Assembly: GCA_964367685.1 (NCBI GenBank)
Contig: CAYIYM010000003.1
Coordinates: 62,001 to 126,000 of the forward strand
Source: CAUPWF01 sp964367685
GTDB lineage: Bacteria; Bacillota; Clostridia; Lachnospirales; Lachnospiraceae
Direction: 5' to 3'
DNA length: 64,000 nucleotides
A program made the translations under genes and the position numbers. The notes below the pieces were generated by a model that was given only the letters and a program-made list of their open reading frames with translations, did no database searches and was not told where the DNA came from. Shown here piece after piece: positions 36,108 to 44,787 of this stretch. Positions within the stretch are counted from its first letter, which is position 1, and each line of letters starts with the position of its first letter.

Positions 36108-36143
36108 ATTTTTATGAATCACACCAGCTCAAGGAGGATTATC

Positions 36144-37270
36144 ATGAATCAAAGTTTATTAAATTTTCTAGCCAAAATCTCTACTGAAGAACAACAAATC
36201 TTAGATGGAGACACAACAATTCAGAAGAATATTTACACATCGTCTGATGATTTTATAATTGATAGTCGTAAAATGCTATCTCTTGGTCAGCTAATAGATG
36301 TTCGTCGACACACTCGTTTTGTCCATTTTCCAAAACACTCTCATAACTATATTGAAATTATATATATGTGTAGTGGTAGCACAATACATCTCATCAATGA
36401 ACGCACTAGTATCCATCTACAAACAGGAGAGTTTTTGTTCCTAAATCAAAATGTTTCTCAAGAAATCATGCCTGCATCATTAGAGGATGTAGCCGTAAAT
36501 TTCTGTATTCTACCCGAATTTTTTGATCGGATTTTACCTTACATGACCGATGAAAGTCCTTTGCGTAATTTCCTAATTGGATCCTTTAAACACGCCAATA
36601 GTGATGTAAATTACCTCCATTTCCAGACAGCCAACGTGCTCCCAATTCAAAATTTAGCCGAGAACATGATATGGGAATTAATACACAATAATCATGACAA
36701 TCGTAATATTATACNNNNNNNNNNNNNNNNNNNNNNNNNNNNNNNNNNNNNNNNNNNNNNNNNNNNNNNNNNNNNNNNNNNNNNNNNNNNNNNNNNNNNN
36801 NNNNNNNNNNNNNNGAGAACATGATATGGGAATTAATACACAATAATCATGACAATCGTAATATTATACAGTCGACAATGGGGCTGTTATTTCTCCAGCT
36901 ATTAGATCATACCGATAAAATGAACCAATCTATTCCACAGCATTTTGAGCAAAATCAATTTTTTACATGTTTGAAATATATAAATGACCACTATACATCA
37001 GCCACACTAAGCGACTTATCAGAGCTACTGAACCAGCCAACTTATTATATAAGTAAGCTAATCAAAAAATACTCAGGTGAAACATTCAAGTCTATCTTAC
37101 AAAAAAAACGTCTTTCGGAGTCCATTTATCTTCTGGAACACACCTCAATTGGCGTTGAGGAAATTATTACAATCGTCGGATATGATAATTCCAGCTATTT
37201 TCATCGTATTTTTAAATCTAACTACAAAATGACACCAAGAGAATATCGCCTAGCAAATACACTAAAATAG
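36144..37270 (+). CDS. AraC-family regulator of the rhamnose genes, interrupted by an assembly gap
   Basis: An AraC/XylS protein with an N-terminal cupin (FPKHSHNYIEIIYMCSG, HLQTGEFLFLNQ) and a C-terminal double helix-turn-helix (SDLSELLNQPTYYISKLIKK; IIVGYDNSSYFHRIFK). It is divergent from rhaB. The run of 100 N at 36715-36814 lies inside it and is flanked by the same 55 bases on both sides (36660-36714 and 36815-36869). Removing the N run and one copy restores one open frame of 323 aa, so the gene is probably intact in the organism. The start at 36144 has AAGGAGG. Confidence 0.85.
36715..36814. other. Assembly gap (100 N) with overlapping contig ends
   Basis: All bases are N. The 55 bases on each side are identical, which points to two contigs that overlap by 55 bases and were joined by a fixed-length spacer rather than to missing sequence. 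Confidence 0.95.
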
Positions 37271-37332
37271 TATTAATTTCTTTCCACTATTTTATACTAT
37301 TTATACTATGGTATATTTTCAAACAGCTCAAT

Positions 37333-37350
37333 TTGTGTTATTATTAACAA
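37333..37350 (+). promoter_or_regulatory. Candidate Rex-type operator before the hydrogenase genes
   Basis: TTGTGTTATTATTAACAA matches the Rex pattern TTGTTAA-N4-TTAACAA perfectly in its right half and at the TTGT of its left half. Rex is the NADH-sensing repressor of fermentation genes in clostridia, so the place is sensible, but the left half is imperfect. Confidence 0.4.
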
Positions 37351-37393
37351 ATAGATTTATCTAAATACTTACGAAAGAAGGATATGTTCAAAA

Positions 37394-39226
37394 ATGAGTA
37401 GATTACAAATTTCAGCTCCAAACAACACACAAGTGGTTATGGAAGAAATGTACCGTACTATGGAACGTCGTATCGAGTCCAGTTCATCTGGCCTATGTCC
37501 TGTTGATATGACTCGTGCATTTCTTGATTTATGCCATGCTCAAACTTGTGGAAAATGTGTTCCTTGTCGAATAGGACTTGGACAATTAAAGTATCTCTTA
37601 GAGGATGTACTTGACGGCAAAGCGACCCTCGAAACACTAGAAATTATGGAGAACACCGCTGTTTCCATCATGGATTCTGCCGATTGTTCTATCGGAAAAG
37701 AAGCGGCATCAATGGTTTATCGTGGCTTAGTTGGTTTTAAAGATGATTATATTGAACACGTTGAATATGGACGTTGTGTCTGTTCTTATTCACAACCTGT
37801 TCCTTGTGTTTCTCTATGTCCAGCCAAAGTTGATATCCCTGGATATATTGCACTTGTAGGAGAAGGTCGCTATGCAGATGCTCTTCGCCTCATTAGAAAA
37901 GACAATCCATTCCCTACTACTTGTGGCTTCATTTGCGAACATCCTTGTGAAGCTAGATGCCGTAGAAACATAATGGATGACGCTATTAACATCCGTGGAT
38001 TGAAGAGAACTGCCGCTGATTTCGCTGGTGAAATCGATCCCCCTGTCTGTTCTGAAAGTACAGGAAAGAAAATTGCTATCCTAGGTGGCGGTCCTGGTGG
38101 ATTAAGTGCTGCTTATTACTTACAATTAATGGGTCACCAAACAACCGTTTTTGAAATGTTGCCTGAACTCGGTGGAATGTTAAGATATGGTATCCCAAAT
38201 TATCGTTTACCAAAAGACAGATTAGATGACGACATCAACGCTATTTTAAAAACTGGTGTTGAAATAAAGCACGGTATGAAAATTGGGCAAGATCTTTCTA
38301 TCCAAGATCTACGTGCAGAATATGATGCTGTATTAATTACAATCGGTGCAAGCACAGATAAAAAGCTAGGCTTGGAAAATGAAAATGCAACTGGAGTATA
38401 CTCTGCTGTTCAATTTTTACGTAATGTGGGTATGAAAGACACTATGGATCTTACTGGCAAAGAGGTTGCTGTTATCGGTGGTGGTAACGTAACAATGGAT
38501 GCTGTTCGTACAGCTAAGAGACTTGGCGCTAAAAAAGTTAGTATTGTATATCGTCGCCGTGTTGCTGATATGACTGCCTTAGATATGGAGATTGAAGGAG
38601 CTGTAGCAGAAGGCATCGAAGTATTAACTTTGAAAGCACCTGCTTCTATCAACGTGACTGAAAATAACAGTGTTAAAAGCCTTACTGTAACTCCTCAAAT
38701 GATTAGCACAATTCGTGATGGACGTGCTAGTGTAAAAGCTACTGGCGAACCTAATTTTGACATCCCATGTGATATCTTAATTGTTGCAATCGGCCAAGAC
38801 ATCGAAACTAACCACTTTGAAGAAGCGGGTGTACCTGTATCCCGCGGAAAAATCCAAAGTGATAGTACCGGAACATTTGATAACCTCCCTGGTGTATTTG
38901 CAGGTGGTGATTGTGCAAGTGGCCCTGCCTCAGTAATCAAAGCAATTGCAGCAGCCAAAGTTGTTGCAGCTAACATAGATGAGTATTTAGGTTTCCATCA
39001 CACAATTACAGCTGATGTAGAAGTTCCAGAGCCAAACTTAGATGATAGAATTCCATGTGGACGTGTAAATATGACAGAGCGTGAAGCAGGGGAGCGTATC
39101 AAGGACTTTGACGGAGTCGAAAACGGAATGTCGGAAGCTGAGGCGAAACAAGAAGCTTCTCGCTGTCTACGCTGTGACCACTTCGGTTTCGGAATATTTA
39201 AAGGGGGTAGAGAGAAGTTATGGTAA
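37394..39226 (+). CDS. NuoF-type iron-sulfur / GltD-like NAD(P)H oxidoreductase subunit
   Basis: This 610-aa protein combines the C-terminal 4Fe-4S part of NuoF (CGKCVPCRIG at about 55-64, fourth Cys in DCSIGKE) with a full GltD-like flavoprotein: cysteine-rich Fer4_20 region (CVCSYSQPVPCVSLCPAKVDIPGY in two parts, CGFICEHPCEARCRRN), FAD site GGGPGGLSAAYYL, NAD(P)H site IGGGNVTMDA, and GVFAGGDCASG. The FMN/NADH domain of NuoF is lacking, so NAD(P)H must bind the GltD-like part. It overlaps the hydrogenase gene by 7 bases and is surely its redox partner. Confidence 0.9.
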   Translation: MSRLQISAPNNTQVVMEEMYRTMERRIESSSSGLCPVDMTRAFLDLCHAQTCGKCVPCRIGLGQLKYLLEDVLDGKATLETLEIMENTAVSIMDSADCSIGKEAASMVYRGLVGFKDDYIEHVEYGRCVCSYSQPVPCVSLCPAKVDIPGYIALVGEGRYADALRLIRKDNPFPTTCGFICEHPCEARCRRNIMDDAINIRGLKRTAADFAGEIDPPVCSESTGKKIAILGGGPGGLSAAYYLQLMGHQTTVFEMLPELGGMLRYGIPNYRLPKDRLDDDINAILKTGVEIKHGMKIGQDLSIQDLRAEYDAVLITIGASTDKKLGLENENATGVYSAVQFLRNVGMKDTMDLTGKEVAVIGGGNVTMDAVRTAKRLGAKKVSIVYRRRVADMTALDMEIEGAVAEGIEVLTLKAPASINVTENNSVKSLTVTPQMISTIRDGRASVKATGEPNFDIPCDILIVAIGQDIETNHFEEAGVPVSRGKIQSDSTGTFDNLPGVFAGGDCASGPASVIKAIAAAKVVAANIDEYLGFHHTITADVEVPEPNLDDRIPCGRVNMTEREAGERIKDFDGVENGMSEAEAKQEASRCLRCDHFGFGIFKGGREKLW

Positions 39227-40941
39227 ATTTAACAATAGACAATATACAAATATCTGTGCCATATGGTACAACTATCATGGAGGCTGCAAAGCAAAATGAT
39301 ATTCTAATTCCAAAACTCTGCTACCTAAAAGAAATCAACGAAATTGCTGCCTGTCGTGTATGTGTTGTTGAATTAGAGGGAAAGGACACATTATTAACTG
39401 CATGTAACAACGTAGTAGAAGAAGGAATGGTTATTTACACAAATAGTTATAAGGTTCGAATGAATCGTAAAAAGACTGTAGAATTAATACTTTCTCAACA
39501 TGCCTGTCTCTGTGTAACATGTACAAGAAGCGGAAACTGTAGCTTACAATCACTCGCACAAGATTTACATATTATCGAGATGCCATTTAAAATCGAAACA
39601 GAGAATAAGCCTTGGAATCAAGACTTTCCACTAATCCGTGATTCTTCTAAATGTATCAAATGTTTACGTTGCGTACAAATCTGCGACAAGGTGCAGGGCC
39701 TAAATGTATGGGATGCTGAGGGAACAGGTTCTCGTTCGACTATTGGTGTAACTGGATGTAAGAAGATTGAAGATTCTGATTGCTCACTATGTGGCCAATG
39801 TATTACACACTGCCCTGTTGCCGCTCTTCGTGAAAGAGATGATACAGAAGTTGTTTGGAAAGCAATTGATGATAAAGACAAGATTGTAGTTGCTCAAGTG
39901 GCTCCTGCTGTTCGCGCAGCTTGGGGAGAAGAACTAGGGCTTTCTAAAGAAGATGCAACCATTGGTAAAATTCTAAATTCTTTGAAGCGTATGGGTGTAG
40001 ACTATGTGTTTGACACTACATTTTCTGCTGACTTAACAATTATGGAAGAGGGAAGTGAATTTATTCAACGTTATACAAGTGGAGAGCTTGCTACACGACC
40101 AATGTTTACTTCTTGCTGTCCAGGATGGGTTCGATTTGTTCGCTCTCAATATCCTCAATTAGTAAAATATCTTTCAACAGCTAAATCACCACAACAAATG
40201 TTTGGTGCCACAATGAAAACATATTTTGCTGAAAAACTTGGTGTGTCACCTGATAAGATTTTTACAGTTTCTGTTATGCCATGTGTAGCAAAAAAAGACG
40301 AACGAGAAATGTCGCTATACCACGGCGAATATGCTGGAAATGATGTAGACGCAGTTATTACTACTCGTGAATTAGTAAAAATGATACGTACTGCTCATAT
40401 TAAACCAAGTGCGCTTGTTGATATCGATAGCGATTCTCCAATGCGTGATGGATCTGGTGCTGGAGTTATCTTCGGTGCTACTGGCGGGGTTATGGAAGCA
40501 GCTCTTCGCTCTGCATACTTCTTATTGAAAGGTGAGAATCCACCTGTAGAAGCTTTTACAGCAGTTCGTTCTGAAGGTTTCAATGTAAACAATGGATTGC
40601 AAGAAGCAACCTTTACAATTGATGATATTGTACTTCGTATTGCTGTTGTCAGTGGTTTGGGTAATACTCGTACACTTCTAGATCGTATAGAAAAGGGAGA
40701 AGTTCAATACGACTTCGTAGAAGTTATGGCTTGCCCTGGTGGTTGTGTAGGTGGTGGTGGTCAACCTATCCACGACGGTGAAGAATTAGCATTCGAACGT
40801 AGTAAAACACTTTACACCTTAGATCGTGAGAATAATTTACGTTTCTCTCATGAAAATCAAACTATCAATCAACTTTACGAAGAATATTTCGAGAAGCCTG
40901 TAAGTCATAAGGCTCATATGTTATTGCATAGAGAATATTAA
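39220..40941 (+). CDS. [FeFe]-hydrogenase, group A, multi-cluster
   Basis: This 573-aa enzyme makes or uses H2. In order: an N-terminal 2Fe-2S domain (C34, C45, C48, C62), a His-Cys 4Fe-4S motif (QHACLCVTCTRSGNC, about 93-107), two 4Fe-4S motifs (CIKCLRCVQIC; CSLCGQCITHC), and the H-cluster domain with TSCCPGW (C299, C300), MPCVAKK (C354) and MACPGGCVGGGG (C505, C509). The C-terminal small-subunit segment YFEKPVSHKAHMLLH is fused. Group A hydrogenases with a GltD-like partner are known; whether this pair bifurcates electrons is not certain. Confidence 0.95.
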   Translation: MVNLTIDNIQISVPYGTTIMEAAKQNDILIPKLCYLKEINEIAACRVCVVELEGKDTLLTACNNVVEEGMVIYTNSYKVRMNRKKTVELILSQHACLCVTCTRSGNCSLQSLAQDLHIIEMPFKIETENKPWNQDFPLIRDSSKCIKCLRCVQICDKVQGLNVWDAEGTGSRSTIGVTGCKKIEDSDCSLCGQCITHCPVAALRERDDTEVVWKAIDDKDKIVVAQVAPAVRAAWGEELGLSKEDATIGKILNSLKRMGVDYVFDTTFSADLTIMEEGSEFIQRYTSGELATRPMFTSCCPGWVRFVRSQYPQLVKYLSTAKSPQQMFGATMKTYFAEKLGVSPDKIFTVSVMPCVAKKDEREMSLYHGEYAGNDVDAVITTRELVKMIRTAHIKPSALVDIDSDSPMRDGSGAGVIFGATGGVMEAALRSAYFLLKGENPPVEAFTAVRSEGFNVNNGLQEATFTIDDIVLRIAVVSGLGNTRTLLDRIEKGEVQYDFVEVMACPGGCVGGGGQPIHDGEELAFERSKTLYTLDRENNLRFSHENQTINQLYEEYFEKPVSHKAHMLLHREY

Positions 40942-40944
40942 GAA

Positions 40945-40994
40945 ATAAGAAAGAGGTTTCAAAATAATATAAATTTTGAAACCTCTTTCTTATT
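40945..40994. terminator. Terminator after the hydrogenase gene
   Basis: A 20-bp stem (core AAGAAAGAGGTTTCAAAAT with its complement) and short loop lie 4 bases after the hydrogenase stop, with T-rich sequence on the plus strand. It also lies after the converging amidohydrolase gene. Confidence 0.88.
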
Positions 40995-41039
40995 TAGTAT
41001 TTGACTTTATCATACCTCTTACTGAATGTTAAATACGTC

Positions 41040-42500
41040 TTATTGTAATACATCTTCCGGCAACGCTTCATCTGTTATATAATCATCATGCATAATTCTC
41101 GCATAATATTTTCCAGCTTTTTTCGCCTCACTAATATCTTTTAATGACTGATCACACAATTCAAATGCATCCGCTAGAATTTTTTCTTCATCTATTGATA
41201 CAAATTCTCCACCTTTACGTATAAATGTACCATCTATTATTGTTTCACTAGTTTCCGTTCCTGGACAATTTCTAACAAATAAGAAGAACAGCAATTCTGG
41301 TTGAATATCAATAACCGCCGTAGACATTGGCAATAAGTGAGATGCTCTTTTTAAATCAATTGTTATTACATCTGCCCTCTTTCCAACCTCTATACTTCCA
41401 ATCATATGATCCATTTGATATGCTTTTGCACTACCTATGGTTGCACAATAAAATGGTGTTTCATATTCTAATTTTTTTAATTCACGTGGCATAATCTGAT
41501 GAACCTCTTGCATCAATTTCATACCCGTTAGCACTGATAAAGAACCATAATCACTTCCGACACCTACATTTAATCCTGCTTGAATCATTTTCGGAACATA
41601 TGCGCATGTACCACAATTTGCAGCGTTAATATCTGGATTATGGATGACAGATGTGCCTACACTAGCCAAATATTCAATCTCCTCTTCACTTAAGGCTGTC
41701 CCATGAAAAAATACAGAACGATCTGTTATAATTCCTAATTTTTTATAATGTTCGAACCCACCGCCATCTTTCGCCCAAGCAACATCACTTTTTGCTACTG
41801 TACTCGGAAATTCCCAGAAATGTGTCACGAAATTTGTATCATATGATTCTGCAAGTTCGTATGCTTCACGCAAAAACTTATCTGTACAATCATATACATC
41901 ATGAGGATGAACCACTACTTTCATCAAATCGTTTGGTTTATGATAATGTTCCAAACAATATCTCGCTTTGTCTATAGCTTGAGACCAATTCAAATTATCC
42001 GCATCTAACCTTACGCCTGTTTGGATTTGTGGTGCTAAAATACCACGAATTTTAAAATCCTTCATGGCACGATATCCACTATCTGGCAGAATACTTGAAT
42101 TTTCAATTGTTGTTGCTCCGAACTTTACATCATTTAAAATAGAAGCTGTAGAAATCGTATAGTTTGCCTCTTCTGTTAACCATCCATAAGGTCCATGAAT
42201 TGTACCTAACATATGTCCGATAATATCACTATAATCGACTGGTGCTAAAGAGCGACATAGATTCATATGTGTATTGCATAAATGGTTGTGTCCATCTACT
42301 AACCCGGGCATTACTATTTTGTTACTACAATCAATAATTTCAGCATTTGCACTTTCTGGGTACTGTTTCTTAATTTCAGTTATTTCATCAATTGCTTTGA
42401 TAATTTTTCCTTCAATTAGAACCGATTTACCAGTAGTTATTCCATCTTTTGTTCCTTTTGCGATAAGAAATTTACAATTCTTTAAAATAATATAATTCAT
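41040..42500 (-). CDS. Amidohydrolase/deaminase of the TrzA-ATZ group
   Basis: This 486-aa metal-dependent hydrolase has the metal-binding motif DGHNHL, later His residues in THFWEFPS and HGTALSEEE, and the Asp in VGSDYGS, all at the places expected for cytosine/guanine/SAH-deaminase-like amidohydrolases (COG0402). With a purine-type permease and a GntR/UTRA regulator upstream in the same unit, a nitrogen heterocycle such as a purine or pterin is the likely substrate. The exact substrate cannot be read from sequence. GAGAGG precedes the start. Confidence 0.88.
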   Translation of the reverse strand: MNYIILKNCKFLIAKGTKDGITTGKSVLIEGKIIKAIDEITEIKKQYPESANAEIIDCSNKIVMPGLVDGHNHLCNTHMNLCRSLAPVDYSDIIGHMLGTIHGPYGWLTEEANYTISTASILNDVKFGATTIENSSILPDSGYRAMKDFKIRGILAPQIQTGVRLDADNLNWSQAIDKARYCLEHYHKPNDLMKVVVHPHDVYDCTDKFLREAYELAESYDTNFVTHFWEFPSTVAKSDVAWAKDGGGFEHYKKLGIITDRSVFFHGTALSEEEIEYLASVGTSVIHNPDINAANCGTCAYVPKMIQAGLNVGVGSDYGSLSVLTGMKLMQEVHQIMPRELKKLEYETPFYCATIGSAKAYQMDHMIGSIEVGKRADVITIDLKRASHLLPMSTAVIDIQPELLFFLFVRNCPGTETSETIIDGTFIRKGGEFVSIDEEKILADAFELCDQSLKDISEAKKAGKYYARIMHDDYITDEALPEDVLQ

Positions 42501-42516
42501 ATTTTCCTCTCTTTAC

Positions 42517-43821
42517 TTACGCTAACTTTAACAAATAATAAAACAATGGTACTGCTATGATATAAACAATTGGATGTAATTTTTTCCATTTTCCTGCTGC
42601 AATATTAATAATCACACAAGACACGATTCCCAATGATAATCCTGTTGCAATATTATAAGTATACGCCGTTCCTACAAGTGCTATAAATGCTGGAAGATAT
42701 TCTGTATAATCATCAAAATCTAACTTTGCCAATCCTTTTAACATCTCTAGTCCAATTACAATAAGTGCTGCTGAGGAAACTGGCGTTGGCACCATTAATG
42801 CAACCGGTGTAAGGAATAATGCTAAGAACATAAAAAATGAATATGCAATTGCAGTTAATCCTGTTCTTCCTCCTGCTGTAACACCTGCTGCTGATTGAGA
42901 ATAAATTGTTACCGTATTTGTTCCCATTACTGTTCCGATACAAGTTGCAATTGAGTCTACTAAAAATGGTTTTTTGATTTGTGGATAGTTTCCATTTTCA
43001 TCTAATAAATTTGCTTGTGCACCAATTCCAAATAAATTTCCTACCGTCGAGAAGAAGTCCCCAATAAAGAAAGTAAGCACAAATGGTAAGAATAAAATAT
43101 CTAATGCTCCCACAATATCTACTTTAAACATAACCGGCGACATAGATGGCGGCATAGATACAAACGCATCTGGTACTGTTGTAATTCCTAATGGAATTCC
43201 AATTATGGTTCCAATAATCATTGAAACAAGTAAACCTGCGCCTATTCCTCTTGCACCAAATGATATAATCATTAACAATGTAATTGCTAATAATAGAATT
43301 TCTTTTGACTGTAGATTCCCAAGTGCTAAAAATCCTGCATCCGTTATTTCGATTAATTTCACATTGCTCATACCTGTCGCAGTAATGAAAATACCTACTG
43401 TACAACCCATGGTCACTTTTAGATTTTTAGGAATAGCTTTTACAACCATCTCTCTAGCTCCACAGATACTAATAATCACAAAAATCACCCCTGAAATAAA
43501 GTTCATTCCAAGTGCAGTCTGCCAATCCGCAATCCCTGATCCAACGATGGAATATGCAAGCATAGCATTACTTCCAAGTGCAGTAGCTAATATAAATGGA
43601 ATATTACAATATAATCCACAAATTACTGAAAATAAAATAGTTGTTACAATTGTAACTGTAACCATCGCATTGCGGTCCATTCCAGCTGCTGCCATAATAT
43701 TTGGATGAACAGCAATTAAAAATGCCATTGTCATGAAAATTGTTGCCCCTGCAATTACTTCTGTCTTTACATTTGTACCTCGTTCTGTTAATTTAAAAAA
43801 ACGATCTAATCTTTTATTCAT
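42517..43821 (-). CDS. Purine permease of the AzgA/NCS2 type
   Basis: This 434-aa membrane transporter starts with the AzgA-type segment RFFKLTERGTNVKTEVIAG, followed by TIFMTMAFLIAVHPNIM and the NTVTIYSQSAAGVTAGGRTG motif; about 12 helices can be drawn. AzgA proteins import hypoxanthine, guanine or adenine by proton symport. It lies 16 bases before the amidohydrolase and 11 bases after the regulator gene. Confidence 0.92.
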   Translation of the reverse strand: MNKRLDRFFKLTERGTNVKTEVIAGATIFMTMAFLIAVHPNIMAAAGMDRNAMVTVTIVTTILFSVICGLYCNIPFILATALGSNAMLAYSIVGSGIADWQTALGMNFISGVIFVIISICGAREMVVKAIPKNLKVTMGCTVGIFITATGMSNVKLIEITDAGFLALGNLQSKEILLLAITLLMIISFGARGIGAGLLVSMIIGTIIGIPLGITTVPDAFVSMPPSMSPVMFKVDIVGALDILFLPFVLTFFIGDFFSTVGNLFGIGAQANLLDENGNYPQIKKPFLVDSIATCIGTVMGTNTVTIYSQSAAGVTAGGRTGLTAIAYSFFMFLALFLTPVALMVPTPVSSAALIVIGLEMLKGLAKLDFDDYTEYLPAFIALVGTAYTYNIATGLSLGIVSCVIINIAAGKWKKLHPIVYIIAVPLFYYLLKLA

Positions 43822-43832
43822 CTTAAACCCTC

Positions 43833-44591
43833 CTAATTATAATGCCAAAATCTTTTTCTCAAAATAGAATATGTTAGCTTCCCTGTTTTCAAATATACAT
43901 GCGCATGATTAATGATCTCATGCTCCGGGTTAAAACTTCTTTGTTCAAAACATAATAATGGTGTCATAGCATCTATTTGCAGCTTCTCACATATCTGCTT
44001 GGTAGGCATGATTGGCGTGATTTCTGCCAAACATCCAGTAATTGTATCCCCGCAACATTCTTGAATAAAATCAAAGAATTTCATATGTTCTAATTTCTCA
44101 AATTGTGCTTCTCCTTTTTTTGCCACACTTCCTGCAATTCGGTCTACACAATAAATAACTGGTTCATTATCTGCATAGAAAATTCTTTCGTTTTTTAAAT
44201 ATCCTGTTTCATTGGATTGAAACACCTCGTCTACTTCTTCGATATATCTCACTTCCAACACTTTCGAACTTGCTGTAAATCCTTCTTGTTCGATCATCAT
44301 TTCAAATTCTGTAACAAGATCAATTCTCCCTTTTTCTTTTGCTACATGTGGATTAACAATCGTTCCCTTGCTTCGTCTTCTGCTGATATAACCCTCTTCT
44401 TCAAGAATTACAAGTACATCTCGAAGTAAATTTCTACTAATTCCCAACTGCTGTGCTAATTCCTCTTCTTTCGGTAATTTCATTAATGTATTTTCTTGAA
44501 GTTCTTGTTTTATTAAATCTAATAATAAAAACTTGGTTTTTTGTGTCAAATTCATAGATTCAATTTTTTGATTAATCCCTATTTTTTTCAT
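43833..44591 (-). CDS. GntR-family regulator with UTRA domain
   Basis: This 252-aa regulator has an N-terminal GntR winged helix (MKLPKEEELAQQLGISRNLLRDVLVILEEEGYISRR in segments, residues 37-75) and a UTRA effector domain (NERIFYADNEPVIYCVDRIA, PLLCFEQRSFNPEHE). It is the first gene of the unit with the purine permease and amidohydrolase and is probably their repressor. AAGGAGG precedes the ATG. An inverted repeat just downstream of its promoter is the likely operator. Confidence 0.92.
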   Translation of the reverse strand: MKKIGINQKIESMNLTQKTKFLLLDLIKQELQENTLMKLPKEEELAQQLGISRNLLRDVLVILEEEGYISRRRSKGTIVNPHVAKEKGRIDLVTEFEMMIEQEGFTASSKVLEVRYIEEVDEVFQSNETGYLKNERIFYADNEPVIYCVDRIAGSVAKKGEAQFEKLEHMKFFDFIQECCGDTITGCLAEITPIMPTKQICEKLQIDAMTPLLCFEQRSFNPEHEIINHAHVYLKTGKLTYSILRKRFWHYN

Positions 44592-44607
44592 TAACCCTCC
44601 TTTAGCC

Positions 44608-44622
44608 CTAGGTGCTACCTAG
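44608..44622 (-). promoter_or_regulatory. Candidate operator of the GntR/UTRA regulator
   Basis: CTAGGT-N3-ACCTAG is a perfect 6-bp inverted repeat placed about 11 bases downstream of the -10 box and 17 bases before the regulator start. The position fits autoregulation by blocking transcription. Confidence 0.55.
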
Positions 44623-44632
44623 TACTAAATCT

Positions 44633-44661
44633 ATTTTATTAAATTTGTCTCTAGAAGTAAA
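44633..44661 (-). promoter_or_regulatory. Promoter of the gntR-permease-amidohydrolase operon
   Basis: TTTACT (44656-44661) and TAAAAT (44633-44638) are 17 bases apart on the minus strand, about 42 bases before the regulator start codon. Confidence 0.6.
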
Positions 44662-44724
44662 TAGTTTTTTTAATAAGCATCATTAACTATTCATAACGTA
44701 TTTATTATTATTACTAATAAACAT

Positions 44725-44761
44725 AAAAAAAAGTACAAACTAGAAATTATCTAATTTGTAC
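44725..44761 (-). terminator. Terminator of the arginine operon
   Basis: On the minus strand GTACAAA and TTTGTAC, extended by TAG/CTA after a one-base internal loop, are followed by eight T. It lies 27 bases after argF. Confidence 0.85.
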
Positions 44762-44787
44762 CACGCTTTCACTTCTATCCACTTATG

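Noticed and set aside
36114..37270. Two separate AraC fragments
   Set aside because: The N run with identical 55-base flanks explains the split; after removing one copy the frame is intact.
43205..43708. 167-codon open frame antisense to the purine permease
   Set aside because: Same reasons: no start signal and a shadow of a hydrophobic gene.
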